This document shows, in pieces, positions 34,527 through 42,777 of a stretch of 64,000 nucleotides of DNA; the stretch's first letter is position 1; each line of letters opens with the position of its first letter. The position numbers and the translations under genes are program-made. The DNA is taken from NCBI RefSeq assembly GCF_900177245.1, contig NZ_FXBM01000002.1, positions 248,001-312,000 of the forward strand, in the 5' to 3' direction. The notes beneath the pieces were generated by a model. The model was not told the DNA's origin. It searched no databases and saw only the letters and a list, made by a program, of their open reading frames with translations. This stretch comes from Rathayibacter oskolensis (lineage in GTDB: Bacteria > Actinomycetota > Actinomycetes > Actinomycetales > Microbacteriaceae).

Positions 34527-35752
34527 ATGTTCATCCCGACCAGAGCCGCCGGTCTCGAGGCGCTCGACGAGTTCGTCGCCCGCGCCGGCGGAGCCTATGC
34601 GCGCGACCGCAATCACGACCTCGGACCGTCTCGCGACAACGTGTCCGGGCTCTCCCCGTACCTCCGCCATCGACTCGTGACCGAGCGCGAAGTCGTCGCG
34701 GCGGTCCTCGCGCGACACCGGCTCACCGCAGCCGAGAAGTTCGTCCAGGAAGTGTTCTGGCGCACCTATTGGAAGGGCTGGCTCGAGCAGAACCCGGAGG
34801 TGTGGCGCCGCTACCGCCGCGAAGTGGACGACCTCGCGGCGGTCGGTCTCCCGTCGGGATACCGCGACGCGATCAGTGGGCGAAGCGGTGTCGAGGCGAT
34901 GGACGCGTGGGTGCGCGAGCTCGTCGAGACCGGCTATCTCCACAATCACACGCGCATGTGGTTCGCGAGCATCTGGATCTTCACCCTCGACCTGCCCTGG
35001 CAGCTCGGGCCGACTTCTTCTACCGGCACCTGCTCGACGGCGACGCCGCCTCCAACACCCTGTCCTGGCGGTGGGTCGCCGGCCTTCAGACCCCGGGGAA
35101 GACGTATCTGGCGTCCGCGTCGAACATCGCCCGGTACACCGACGGGCGCTTCTCTCCGCAAGGCCTCGCCACCACGGCCCCCGCGCTCACCGAGCGGCCC
35201 TTCCCACCGCGAGAACCGATCGAACCGGACGACGTCGTCGGGACCCTCGGTTCTCGGGTCGGCCTTCTGCTGCACGAAGAGGATCTCGACGCGGGAAGCC
35301 TCCTCGCCGAGCAGCCCGGCCTCGCGGAGCGGCTCGTGACGAGCGCTGCGTTCGCCGACGCCGGAGAACGCTCCCCCTTCGGTGTCTCCGATGCGGTGCA
35401 CGCCTTCACCGCAGCAGCACTCGTCGACGCCGCGGAACGCGTGCAGGACGGGAGCGGTCGACCGGCGCGAGTGCTGGCGGACACGCGACCCGCGACGGTC
35501 GCCGGCTGGGTCTCGTCCGAGCGGCTCGACACAGTGCTGGTCCCCTACGCGCCGATCGGTCCCGTTCACGAGCGACTGAAGTCGCTCCGGACGGCCCTCG
35601 CGGAAGAAGGAGTCGCACTCGTGACCGTCCGCCGCCGGTGGGACAGCACCGCGTGGCCCTCGGCATCGCGGGGGTTCTTCCCCTTCCGGAAGCGGATCCC
35701 GGCGCTGGTGCGTGGCCTGGACGACACCTCCGACCCGGTCCGCCTCTTCTGA
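34527..35752 (+). pseudogene. Photolyase/cryptochrome-like FAD-binding protein, interrupted by a -1 frameshift
   Basis: The protein is of the photolyase FAD-binding-domain type without the N-terminal antenna domain. The first frame, from ATG 34527, gives NVSGLSPYLRHRLVTEREVV, FVQEVFWRTYWKGWLE and HNHTRMWFASIWIFTLDLPW. Near 35007-35010 the reading shifts by one base. The next frame resumes with ADFFYRHLLDGDAASNTLSW and the photolyase signature VAGLQTPGKTYLASASNIARY, and runs to a TGA at 35752. Adding one G to the GGG at 35007 restores a protein of about 409 residues. The change is either a true mutation or a base-call error in a G run. Codon use on both sides is normal, which favours a recent event or an error. 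Confidence 0.8.
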
Positions 35753-35769
35753 ACCCCACTCCGTGAGAT

Positions 35770-35813
35770 CCGCGGCCGACCGACACTCCCCGGGGAGCAT
35801 CGGTCGGCCGCGG
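35770..35813 (+). terminator. Strong hairpin between convergent genes
   Basis: Perfect 14-bp inverted repeat (35770-35783 and 35800-35813, core CCGCGGCCGACCGA) with a 16-nt loop. It lies 18 bp after the photolyase-like stop and 25 bp from the stop of the convergent DUF4394 gene, so it probably ends both transcripts. Confidence 0.7.
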
Positions 35814-35837
35814 AGTGACTGCCGACAGCGAGTCGGG

Positions 35838-36764
35838 TCAGCGCTGGACGAGCGGAACCGCGATGTCGGTGACGTCCGCGCCGATGACACCGAGGGAGGT
35901 GGCAGTGCCGTTCAGCAGGCCGACCTCGTAGAGCGAGCCGTTGACGGCGGCGAGGCCGATGGAGCCGACGGAGCTGCCGTTCCGGAGGACGGAGTAGACG
36001 TCGAAGCCGGTCACGCCCGAGGCGTCGACGCCGAGCTTCCCGGTCGGTGCCAGCGAACCCGCGTTGGCGGGCGACTGGATGGCCACCTGGTCGAGAGCGG
36101 TGTCGAGCACGAAGAGCGTGGTCGCCGTGTTCGGGTCGAGATCGTTGTTGGTGTACGCCGCCCCGTTGACGCCGGTGGCGGTGGCGGGCGCGGCGTAGCT
36201 CAGCGCGCCGTCGGCCACCGTCGCCGCACCGGGGGTGGCGAACGGCTGACGGAGGTTCTGGCCGGCGTCGCTGACCACGCGGAGGGCGTTGGCGGCGGGG
36301 TTGAAGTCGACACCGAAGGTGGTGCCGCTCAACGCCACGGTGAGCCGGGTGACCTGGGTGGCCACGCCGGTGCTGGCGTTGATGGAGTAGACGCCGGCGC
36401 TCGCCGCGTTGTCGCCGACACCGTAGAGGTTGCCGTCCTGGACCCGGTAGTCGATCCCGACGAGCGCGGTGTCGCCGCCGGTCAGGCCGCTCACGGCGAC
36501 GCTGCCCGTGATCCTGCCGGGCTTGAGGGGATTGAACTGCACCAGCGTGTCGCCGCCATCGGCCAGACCGACGACGCGCAGCGTGCCCGCCACCGAGCGG
36601 GCGGCGCTGATCAGATTCTTGGCGGCGGCGTTGACCGAAGCGCTGCTGGAATCACTGGTCGCCGCGGCGGGAGCAACACTGCTCACACCGGCCAGCACGG
36701 GTGCCACGGCCATCACACCGGCCACGGCGACGGCTGCGATGCCGACTTTGAAGGACCTGCTCAT
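35838..36764 (-). CDS. Secreted DUF4394 protein
   Basis: A 308-residue exported protein. The signal peptide is FKVGIAAVAVAGVMAVAPVL with cleavage near APAAATS. The mature part is a beta-rich DUF4394 domain, shown by TLVQFNPLKPGRITGSVAV, GTTFGVDFNPAANALRVVSD and TTLFVLDTALDQVAIQSP. This domain is propeller-like and often found in extracellular proteins, with unknown function. AAGGAG precedes the ATG at 36764, which is chosen over an upstream ATG at 36809 for that reason. Confidence 0.85.
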   Translation of the reverse strand: MSRSFKVGIAAVAVAGVMAVAPVLAGVSSVAPAAATSDSSSASVNAAAKNLISAARSVAGTLRVVGLADGGDTLVQFNPLKPGRITGSVAVSGLTGGDTALVGIDYRVQDGNLYGVGDNAASAGVYSINASTGVATQVTRLTVALSGTTFGVDFNPAANALRVVSDAGQNLRQPFATPGAATVADGALSYAAPATATGVNGAAYTNNDLDPNTATTLFVLDTALDQVAIQSPANAGSLAPTGKLGVDASGVTGFDVYSVLRNGSSVGSIGLAAVNGSLYEVGLLNGTATSLGVIGADVTDIAVPLVQR

Positions 36765-36969
36765 CGTGTACTCCTTGAGACTGTCGGTCGCCGGAGATCG
36801 ACGACTCACAGGGGTGTACCGTCCGGCCCCCGCGAGCGTTCATCCCGGTGCGAGAAACTTCTCGGGCGGGTGCACCGTCGTCTCGGTTCCGCGCTCTTCG
36901 CAGACGCGGGCGCTTCGCTCACGGCACGCGGGCCGCCTTCTGCATCGGGCCGCCTAGGGCAGGCGGGGC

Positions 36970-37422
36970 TCAGCTGTGCGTCGTGTTCTCCCGCATCTCC
37001 TCGAGGCTGAGCTCCGGTGCGCCGCCGGCCGCCGCCTCCGGGTCCATCCAGACGTAGTCCCAGTGGTGGCCGTCCAGGTCGTCGAAGCTCTTCGAGTACA
37101 TGAACCCGTGGTCCTGCTCGCCGGCCGGCGTCGCGCCCGCTGCGAGGGCCTTCTCGTGAACGGCGTCGACCTCCTCCTTGCTCTCAGCGCTGAGAGCGAG
37201 CTGCACCTCGGTCGAGGTGGTGGCGTCGATGATCGACTTGCTGGTGAACTCGGCGAAGAACTCCCGCGTGAGCAGCATCGCGGTGATCGTGTCGCTGATC
37301 ACCACGCTCACGGCGTTGTCGTCGCTGAACCCCTCGTTGATGGAGTATCCGAGCGACTCGAAGAACTCCCGCGATCGAGCGAGGTCACTCACGGCCAGGT
37401 TGACGAAGAGCGTGGTGGGCAT
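36970..37422 (-). CDS. VOC family (glyoxalase-like) protein
   Basis: A 150-residue VOC protein: TLFVNLAVSDLARSREFFES at the start, KEEVDAVHEKALAAGATPAG in the middle and FDDLDGHHWDYVWMDPEA at the end. This is the subgroup annotated as lactoylglutathione-lyase-like or extradiol-dioxygenase-like. The late motif DLDGHHW retains a His where canonical members often have H or E. The start ATG at 37422 has GAAGGGA upstream. The role is unknown; it may sequester or detoxify a small molecule. Confidence 0.85.
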   Translation of the reverse strand: MPTTLFVNLAVSDLARSREFFESLGYSINEGFSDDNAVSVVISDTITAMLLTREFFAEFTSKSIIDATTSTEVQLALSAESKEEVDAVHEKALAAGATPAGEQDHGFMYSKSFDDLDGHHWDYVWMDPEAAAGGAPELSLEEMRENTTHS

Positions 37423-37551
37423 CGGTGCGCCGTCCCTTCCAGGGTGCCGGTGGCCCGACGCCGCCGATCGTCCCTGCATGATGCTGAGCGCTCGGCGACG
37501 GTGTCAAGTGACGGAGAGTTCCCCGCGCCCGAAGGCCGGCCGACACCCCCG

Positions 37552-38766
37552 TCAGCGGTGGGCGAGGAGGGCGCGCGCCGCGTGGGTGACCAGCTCGCGG
37601 TCGGTGGTGAGGACGAAGTCGTACTCGCCCTCGGCGTGCCTGGAGGCGTCGACCTCGCGGGCGGTGAGGGCCGCCGCGTGATCGGCGGTGAGCACGATCA
37701 CGTCCCACTCGGCGGCGAGCCTGTCGTCGGCGGCGATCACCCGGTTGAGCGCTCCGGCGGGGAGGCCGGGGGCGCCGCCCACCGTGTACACGGTGAGCAG
37801 GCAGCCGCTGTCGGCGAGCCGCTCGTAGCGGCTCCGTGTGGCCGGCGACACGTTCGAGTCGCGCTGGAACGTCGCGAGGAGCACGGCGCTGTCGCCGCCC
37901 GAGTGCGCGCGCTCCTCGAGGAAGGTGCTCACCTGCAGCAGGAGGGCCCGATCCGCTCGCCGGGCGGGGACGGCTGCGCTGACGATCTCGAAGGGAGTCG
38001 CCGCGCGAGAGGACGACGCGGCCGCCGAGCGCGCGATCCGAGCCCGCCACTCGCGTCGTTCCGTGGGGCTCGTGACGACCCGCGTGGCCGCCTCCGCCGG
38101 GCCGGGACGGCCGTAGTGCCAGCCCTGCCCGAGGGTGGCGCCGAGGGCGCGCGCGGTCAGTTCGTGCCGCTCGTTCTCGATGCCCTCGGCGAGCACGACG
38201 GTCTCGTTGCGGCCGGAGTAGTCGGCGACCGCCGTCATGATGCGGGCGGCGTGCACGTCGGGCTGCTGCCGGATGAGGCCCATGTCGAGCTTGATCACGT
38301 CGGGAGCGATCAGCGGCAGCAGCGCGAGCGTCGCGGGCTCGGCCCCGAGGTCGTCGACGGCGATGGCGTGCCCGAGCTCGCGCAGTCGCTCGATGGCGGC
38401 GAGCAGCCGGCCGGTGTCCTTCCCGAGCGCCCGCTCGGTGATCTCGATCGTCAGCGGCAGTCCGCTCGTGAGACCGGCGGGCAGCCGCTCGCGCCAGAGC
38501 GTCGGCGGCTCCACGTTCACGAACAGCTCGTGCGCGTCCCGGCCGCCGAGCTCGTCCGCGGCCACCACCGCGCGGCCGATGCACCGGTCGTCCACGCTCT
38601 CGACGGCTCCACGGCGGTAGGCGTCCTCGAAAGCCGAGTCGGGGGAGACCGGGCCGGAGTCGTCCGCGAAGCGCGAGAGCGCCTCGTGCGCCACGACCCG
38701 GCCCGACGCGAGATCGACGATGGGCTGGAAATGCGTGGCGACGACATCGATCCGCCCGACAACCAT
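37552..38766 (-). CDS. EAL-domain cyclic-di-GMP phosphodiesterase with C-terminal DICT-like domain
   Basis: A 404-residue protein. Residues ~10-235 form an EAL domain with all catalytic residues in place: HEALSRF, FVNVEP, IEITERA, VDDLGAEP, VIKLDMGLI, LAEGIEN and GQGWHYG. It should hydrolyse cyclic-di-GMP. Residues ~250-400 fit the DICT sensory domain (LLLQVSTFLEERA, VLLATFQRDSNVS, ERLADSGCLLTVYTVG, DWDVIVLTADHAAAL-like). No membrane segment, so a cytoplasmic sensor controls the enzyme. The ATG at 38766 lies back to back with the divergent NTF2-like gene, and a GATACT box is 6 nt upstream. Confidence 0.9.
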   Translation of the reverse strand: MVVGRIDVVATHFQPIVDLASGRVVAHEALSRFADDSGPVSPDSAFEDAYRRGAVESVDDRCIGRAVVAADELGGRDAHELFVNVEPPTLWRERLPAGLTSGLPLTIEITERALGKDTGRLLAAIERLRELGHAIAVDDLGAEPATLALLPLIAPDVIKLDMGLIRQQPDVHAARIMTAVADYSGRNETVVLAEGIENERHELTARALGATLGQGWHYGRPGPAEAATRVVTSPTERREWRARIARSAAASSSRAATPFEIVSAAVPARRADRALLLQVSTFLEERAHSGGDSAVLLATFQRDSNVSPATRSRYERLADSGCLLTVYTVGGAPGLPAGALNRVIAADDRLAAEWDVIVLTADHAAALTAREVDASRHAEGEYDFVLTTDRELVTHAARALLAHR

Positions 38767-39199
38767 GGGACAAGTATCAGTGACGCTCTCGCCGAACCGG
38801 ACCGCTCAGTTCGCGGAACTGCTCGCGTCCTGCTCCGACGGCATCAGCCACCGCTTCGGCGGCGACCACGCCCTCGGCGGGCAGCGGCACACGAAGGTCG
38901 CCCTCGCGCTGTGGCTCGACCGCCTCGGCCGACTCGTCCCCGAGCTGCGCCTCAGCGTGACCGACATGTGGGTGAAGGGCTGGCCGTGGAGCACGGTCGT
39001 GTTCATCCGCTGGACCGGCGCCGCGACCTTCCCCGACGGCACCCCCTACCGCCAGCACGGCGTCCACATCGTCACCCTGCGCTGGGGCGAGGTCACCGCC
39101 ATCGACGCCAACGAGGACTCCCAGGCCGTCGCCGAACTCCTGACCGCCCTCGCCGCCACAGGCATGGCCGAGGCCGCGGCGGACCCGATCACGAGCTGA
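38765..39199 (+). CDS. NTF2/SnoaL-like protein
   Basis: A protein of about 144 residues with the NTF2-like pattern: an N-terminal helix (RTAQFAELLASCSDGISHRF), HTKVALALWLDRLGRLVPEL, the strands SVTDMWVKGWPWSTVVFIRW and YRQHGVHIVTLRWGEVTAID, and a C-terminal helix. The start is unclear. ATG 38765 overlaps the divergent EAL gene's start, and GTG 38780 is an alternative that leaves room for a promoter. The function is unknown. The shared promoter region suggests joint control with the EAL gene. Confidence 0.7.
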   Translation: MGQVSVTLSPNRTAQFAELLASCSDGISHRFGGDHALGGQRHTKVALALWLDRLGRLVPELRLSVTDMWVKGWPWSTVVFIRWTGAATFPDGTPYRQHGVHIVTLRWGEVTAIDANEDSQAVAELLTALAATGMAEAAADPITS

Positions 39200-39232
39200 G
39201 GGGCCGGCGAAGCGGCGCCTCCCACGACACGC

Positions 39233-39862
39233 TCACCCTCCCTGGGTGAGGCCGGTGATCAGGTTGATGGCGACGGCGACGACGAACGTGCCGAAGAAGT
39301 AGGACAGCAGGGCGTGGGCCAGGGCGATGCGGCGTGAAGGGGTGGAGGACTGGGTGATGTTGCCTGCGCTGTACGCCATCCCGATCGAGAACGCCGTGTA
39401 GGCGAAGTCGCTGTAGGACGGGTCCTCGTCCTGGTCGAAGTCGAAGCGGTGGCGGTCGTCGAGGTAGTACATGCGCGCGTATTTGAAGGCGTAGACGGTG
39501 TTGATGAGCGCCCAGGCCGCGACGACCCCGACGACCGCGAGGATCGCTGCCGCGGATCCGACGGGGTCCTTCTGCTGGCTGCGGAGGAGCGCGATGACCA
39601 CGAGGACGAGGCTGAGGAAGGTGGCGGCGATGATGAGCGAGTCGACCAGCTTCCGGGACCGGTCCTCGTGACGGGCGAGGTCGCGGGTGCGCTCGGGGCC
39701 GGCCGGCCACGCCGTCGACCAGGCCCAGACGAGGAACACCGCCGCAGCGACCGCCCAGCCGAGCAGAGGCGACAGATCGGGGATGCCGAGGAACGCGGCG
39801 ATCGCGGCGACGGCTGCGCCGACGAGGGCGGCGACACCGGCCTTGACGGACAGGTGAGACAT
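39233..39862 (-). CDS. DUF1345 membrane protein
   Basis: A 209-residue protein with about five transmembrane segments and the DUF1345 block (YARMYYLDDRHRFDFDQDED, YSDFAYTAFSIGMAYSAGNI). The conserved HxRxDF and DFxYxAFxxGxxxQ features are recognisable. The biochemical role of DUF1345 is not known. AGAAGGG precedes the ATG at 39862. It is a single gene in the same direction as the LuxR gene upstream. Confidence 0.9.
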   Translation of the reverse strand: MSHLSVKAGVAALVGAAVAAIAAFLGIPDLSPLLGWAVAAAVFLVWAWSTAWPAGPERTRDLARHEDRSRKLVDSLIIAATFLSLVLVVIALLRSQQKDPVGSAAAILAVVGVVAAWALINTVYAFKYARMYYLDDRHRFDFDQDEDPSYSDFAYTAFSIGMAYSAGNITQSSTPSRRIALAHALLSYFFGTFVVAVAINLITGLTQGG

Positions 39863-39928
39863 GACGGTTCCCTTCTGAACGGTGGTTCGTCGTCCGGTCG
39901 CGCAGTGCAGTGATGCCCCGCGCGAAGC

Positions 39929-40939
39929 TCACCCCCGCCGGACTCGCGTGAGGGGGACGTAGAGGCCGGCGCGCTCGGCGCAAACGGCGGCGAGCGTGCG
40001 CGACGTAGCGTCCAGCTTGACCAGGATGTGCTCGAGGTGAGCGGCGACCGTGCGGGGAGCGACTCTCAGCGCCCGGGCGATCTCGAGATTGGAGCACCCC
40101 TCGATCACGTGGCCCAGCACCTCGAGCTCCCGCGGTGTCAGGCCCCGCAGGCGCGTCGCGGGGGAGAGCACGACGACTCCGCGGGTCACTGCGGCGAGGT
40201 CTCTCCCGCAGGCCAGCACCGTCACCCGCACGTAGCCGTCCGGCGACTGCCGGCGTCCGCGGGGCCACAGGAACGAGGCGTAGTTCTGGCCCTCGGCGAG
40301 GGCGTCCCTGGCGGCGTCGATCAGAGCCGAATCGGCGGCGAGGAGCTCGTCCTCGGACAGTCCCGGGAGGTGAGCGACCCCGTCGTCGGGAAGGAGGACC
40401 ACGCCTGCGCCGGCTCCGCCGACGAGGACTGCCGACGCTGCAAGGGACCGGACCGGGTCGATGCCCGACGCGAGCTTCGGCACGAGTCGGGCGAGTCTTC
40501 GTCGGAGAGTCTGCGACGGCGGATCCGCGCTCTGGAACAGCACTGTCAGGAAGCCCACGTGCCGGCCCCCGTCCTCGAACAGGGCGACGGACAGGGTCTC
40601 CCGGAATCCCGCGGGGAGCAGGCACTCCGCCCAGGTCCGGAGGTCCCCCGACGAGAAGGGCACATCCGACACGCTGATGGGAGGCCGTTCGCGATCGGCA
40701 CCGGTCATCTCGATGTCGTGCACCATCTGCGGACCGCTCAGATAGCGGATGCTCGACTCGTCGAGGTCGATGCTCGCAACCGAGCTGTAGCCGGCGGGAC
40801 CCGGTGCGGCCAGCGCCATCCATGCGCCGTCGAAGGGGACGTGTCGGCGCAATTCGTCCAGCAGCGCCTGAGCCCGCTCGTGGACAGGACCTGGGCGCGC
40901 CGCGATGTCGGCGAACTGAAGCGCAGCGCTGCGTGTCAT
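39929..40939 (-). CDS. LuxR family regulator with GAF-like sensor region
   Basis: A regulator of about 336 residues (346 if the ATG at 40969 is used). The N-terminal two thirds resemble a GAF ligand-binding domain (FDGAWMALAAPGPAGYSSVA, VALFEDGGRHVGFLTVLFQS). The C-terminal LuxR HTH is GLTPRELEVLGHVIEGCSNL followed by RVAPRTVAAHLEHILVKLDA. The architecture is like that of 1573-2682. It is divergent from the alcohol dehydrogenase operon starting at 41165, so it is the natural candidate to control that operon. Confidence 0.85.
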   Translation of the reverse strand: MTRSAALQFADIAARPGPVHERAQALLDELRRHVPFDGAWMALAAPGPAGYSSVASIDLDESSIRYLSGPQMVHDIEMTGADRERPPISVSDVPFSSGDLRTWAECLLPAGFRETLSVALFEDGGRHVGFLTVLFQSADPPSQTLRRRLARLVPKLASGIDPVRSLAASAVLVGGAGAGVVLLPDDGVAHLPGLSEDELLAADSALIDAARDALAEGQNYASFLWPRGRRQSPDGYVRVTVLACGRDLAAVTRGVVVLSPATRLRGLTPRELEVLGHVIEGCSNLEIARALRVAPRTVAAHLEHILVKLDATSRTLAAVCAERAGLYVPLTRVRRG

Positions 40940-41164
40940 GGGAGTCGACCACCTCAGGACCATCGGCATGGCGTCGGAGAGGACGTCCGCGATCAGTCGC
41001 TCACTGGTCTATCACGATGGTCGGCTCCTGTCTGTCCTTCTCCGGAACACGGGATGGGCAGGTCTGCCTATGGCGATTCCGCGGGGTGCGGCGTGAGATC
41101 GACGTGTCGCTGTCCGCCGGGCGGCGGAGCATTCGAGAGCACATCCCGCACGGGAGGAACGACC

Positions 41165-42316
41165 ATGAGAGCAGTCGTCTACGAGGGGCCGCGCACGGTC
41201 GCGGTGAGAGACGTCCCGGATGCGCGGATCGAGCGCTCCACCGACGTGCTGGTGCGCATCACGACCACGAACATCTGCGGATCCGACCTGCACATGTACG
41301 AGGGGCGCACCAGCTTCGAGACCGGGCGGTGGTTCGGACACGAGAACATGGGCGAGGTGATCGAGGTCGGCGACGGCGTCGACAAGATCGCGGTGGGGGA
41401 CCACGTCGTCCTGCCGTTCAACGTGGCGTGCGGGCACTGCAAGAACTGCGAGCGAGGGCTCACCAACTACTGCCTCACCGCTCAGCCCGTCCCGGAGTGG
41501 GCCGGTGCGGCGTACGGATTCGCCGACATGGGACCGTGGGCCGGAGGCCAGGCCGAGCTCCTGCGGGTGCCGTGGGGCGACTTCAACTGCCTCCGTCTGG
41601 GTGAGGACGCGGAGGAGAAAGCGACCGACTACGTAATGCTCGCCGACATCTTCCCGACCGGCTATCACGCGACCGAGATGGCGGGAGTGAAGCCGGGGGA
41701 TCAGACCGTCATCTACGGCGCCGGCCCCGTCGGCTTGATGGCCGCCCTGTCTGCCACCATCCGGGGTGCGAGCAGAGTCATGGTCGTGGATCGGCATCCG
41801 GATCGACTCCGACTGGCGGAATCGATCGGCGCCATCGCCATTGACGACTCGAAGGTCGACCCCGTGCAGGCTGTACTCGAGCACACGATGGGGCTCGGCG
41901 CCGACAACGGTTGCGAGTGCGTCGGCTATCAGGCGCACGACCCCGGCGGCGACGAGCAGCCGAACCTCACGCTGAACCGCCTGGTCCAGTCGGTGCGTTT
42001 CACCGGGCGGATCGGCACCGTCGGCGTCTTCGTGCCGCAGGACCCCGGTGGTCCCGACGAGCTCGCGAAGGAGGGGCGGATCGCCTTCGACATCGGCCTG
42101 CACTGGTTCAAAGGCCAGACCATGGGAACCGGGCAGGCGCCCGTCAAGAAGTACAACCGCCGGCTGCGCGACCTGATCGCCGCAGGCAAGGCGACGCCGT
42201 CCTTCATCGTGAGTCACCAGCTGCCGCTCGAGCAGGCACCGGACGCCTACGAGCACTTCGACAACCGGGACGACGGGTGGACCAAGGTCGTCCTCAAGCC
42301 GGGAAAGGCGGCGTGA
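41165..42316 (+). CDS. Zinc-dependent alcohol dehydrogenase, formaldehyde-dehydrogenase-like
   Basis: A 383-residue medium-chain dehydrogenase. Catalytic zinc ligands are in ICGSDLH and FGHENMGEV. The structural zinc loop has four Cys (CGHCKNCERGLTNYC). The NAD(P) site is YGAGPVGLMAA followed by VVDRHPDRL. The long insertions near residues 120 and 230 resemble the glutathione-independent formaldehyde dehydrogenase branch, some of which are aldehyde dismutases. GGGAGG precedes the ATG. Its stop overlaps or nearly touches the next gene. Confidence 0.85.
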   Translation: MRAVVYEGPRTVAVRDVPDARIERSTDVLVRITTTNICGSDLHMYEGRTSFETGRWFGHENMGEVIEVGDGVDKIAVGDHVVLPFNVACGHCKNCERGLTNYCLTAQPVPEWAGAAYGFADMGPWAGGQAELLRVPWGDFNCLRLGEDAEEKATDYVMLADIFPTGYHATEMAGVKPGDQTVIYGAGPVGLMAALSATIRGASRVMVVDRHPDRLRLAESIGAIAIDDSKVDPVQAVLEHTMGLGADNGCECVGYQAHDPGGDEQPNLTLNRLVQSVRFTGRIGTVGVFVPQDPGGPDELAKEGRIAFDIGLHWFKGQTMGTGQAPVKKYNRRLRDLIAAGKATPSFIVSHQLPLEQAPDAYEHFDNRDDGWTKVVLKPGKAA

Positions 42317-42318
42317 TC

Positions 42319-42777
42319 ATGGCGGGCAGAGCGGCCGCGGCGGTCGGCATCGTCGGGGTCGCGGTGGGCCTCGTCGCCCGGTCCCTCGTGAAGAAGGAAC
42401 GGGAGTCCGACGGGGACGGGGCCCACCCGGAAGGGTGGAAGGCGGTCACCGTCCTGGGCGAGGCCCGGGACTTCGAGAGCGGCGGGTATCCCGAGCCGCT
42501 GGCGCGTCTGGCGGAGTCGCTCGAGATCCGGATCGATCCGGCCCCCGGGGACAAGGGCTTCGAGGTGCACGCCCGATTCCGCGAGGGTGCCGATCCCCGG
42601 GTGGGCGACGACCCGGGCAAGGCGCTGCGCGAGGCTCTGCGCGACGCCAAGCAGATCTTCGAGACGGGCGAGGTCCTGCGGGCGACCCCGAGACCGCACG
42701 GAGAACGACCGCGCACCCTCCTCGGGGGCGCGGTCGACGAAGCAGAGGACGAGGCGAAAGGCGAGGGTGTGCTGTGA
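42319..42777 (+). CDS. Unknown small protein encoded between two alcohol dehydrogenases
   Basis: A 152-residue protein with an N-terminal hydrophobic segment (AAAAVGIVGVAVGLVARSLV) followed by a basic KKER stop, then a soluble domain (KAVTVLGEARDFESGGYPEP, LEIRIDPAPGDKGFEVHARF, KALREALRDAKQIFETGEVL). The domain order of strands and a long final helix could suit a SRPBCC- or ferredoxin-like fold, but I recognise no named family. It starts at ATG 42319 or at GTG 42313, which would overlap the upstream stop by 4 bp. It ends in a 4-bp overlap with the second dehydrogenase, so the three genes are translated together. Confidence 0.65.
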   Translation: MAGRAAAAVGIVGVAVGLVARSLVKKERESDGDGAHPEGWKAVTVLGEARDFESGGYPEPLARLAESLEIRIDPAPGDKGFEVHARFREGADPRVGDDPGKALREALRDAKQIFETGEVLRATPRPHGERPRTLLGGAVDEAEDEAKGEGVL

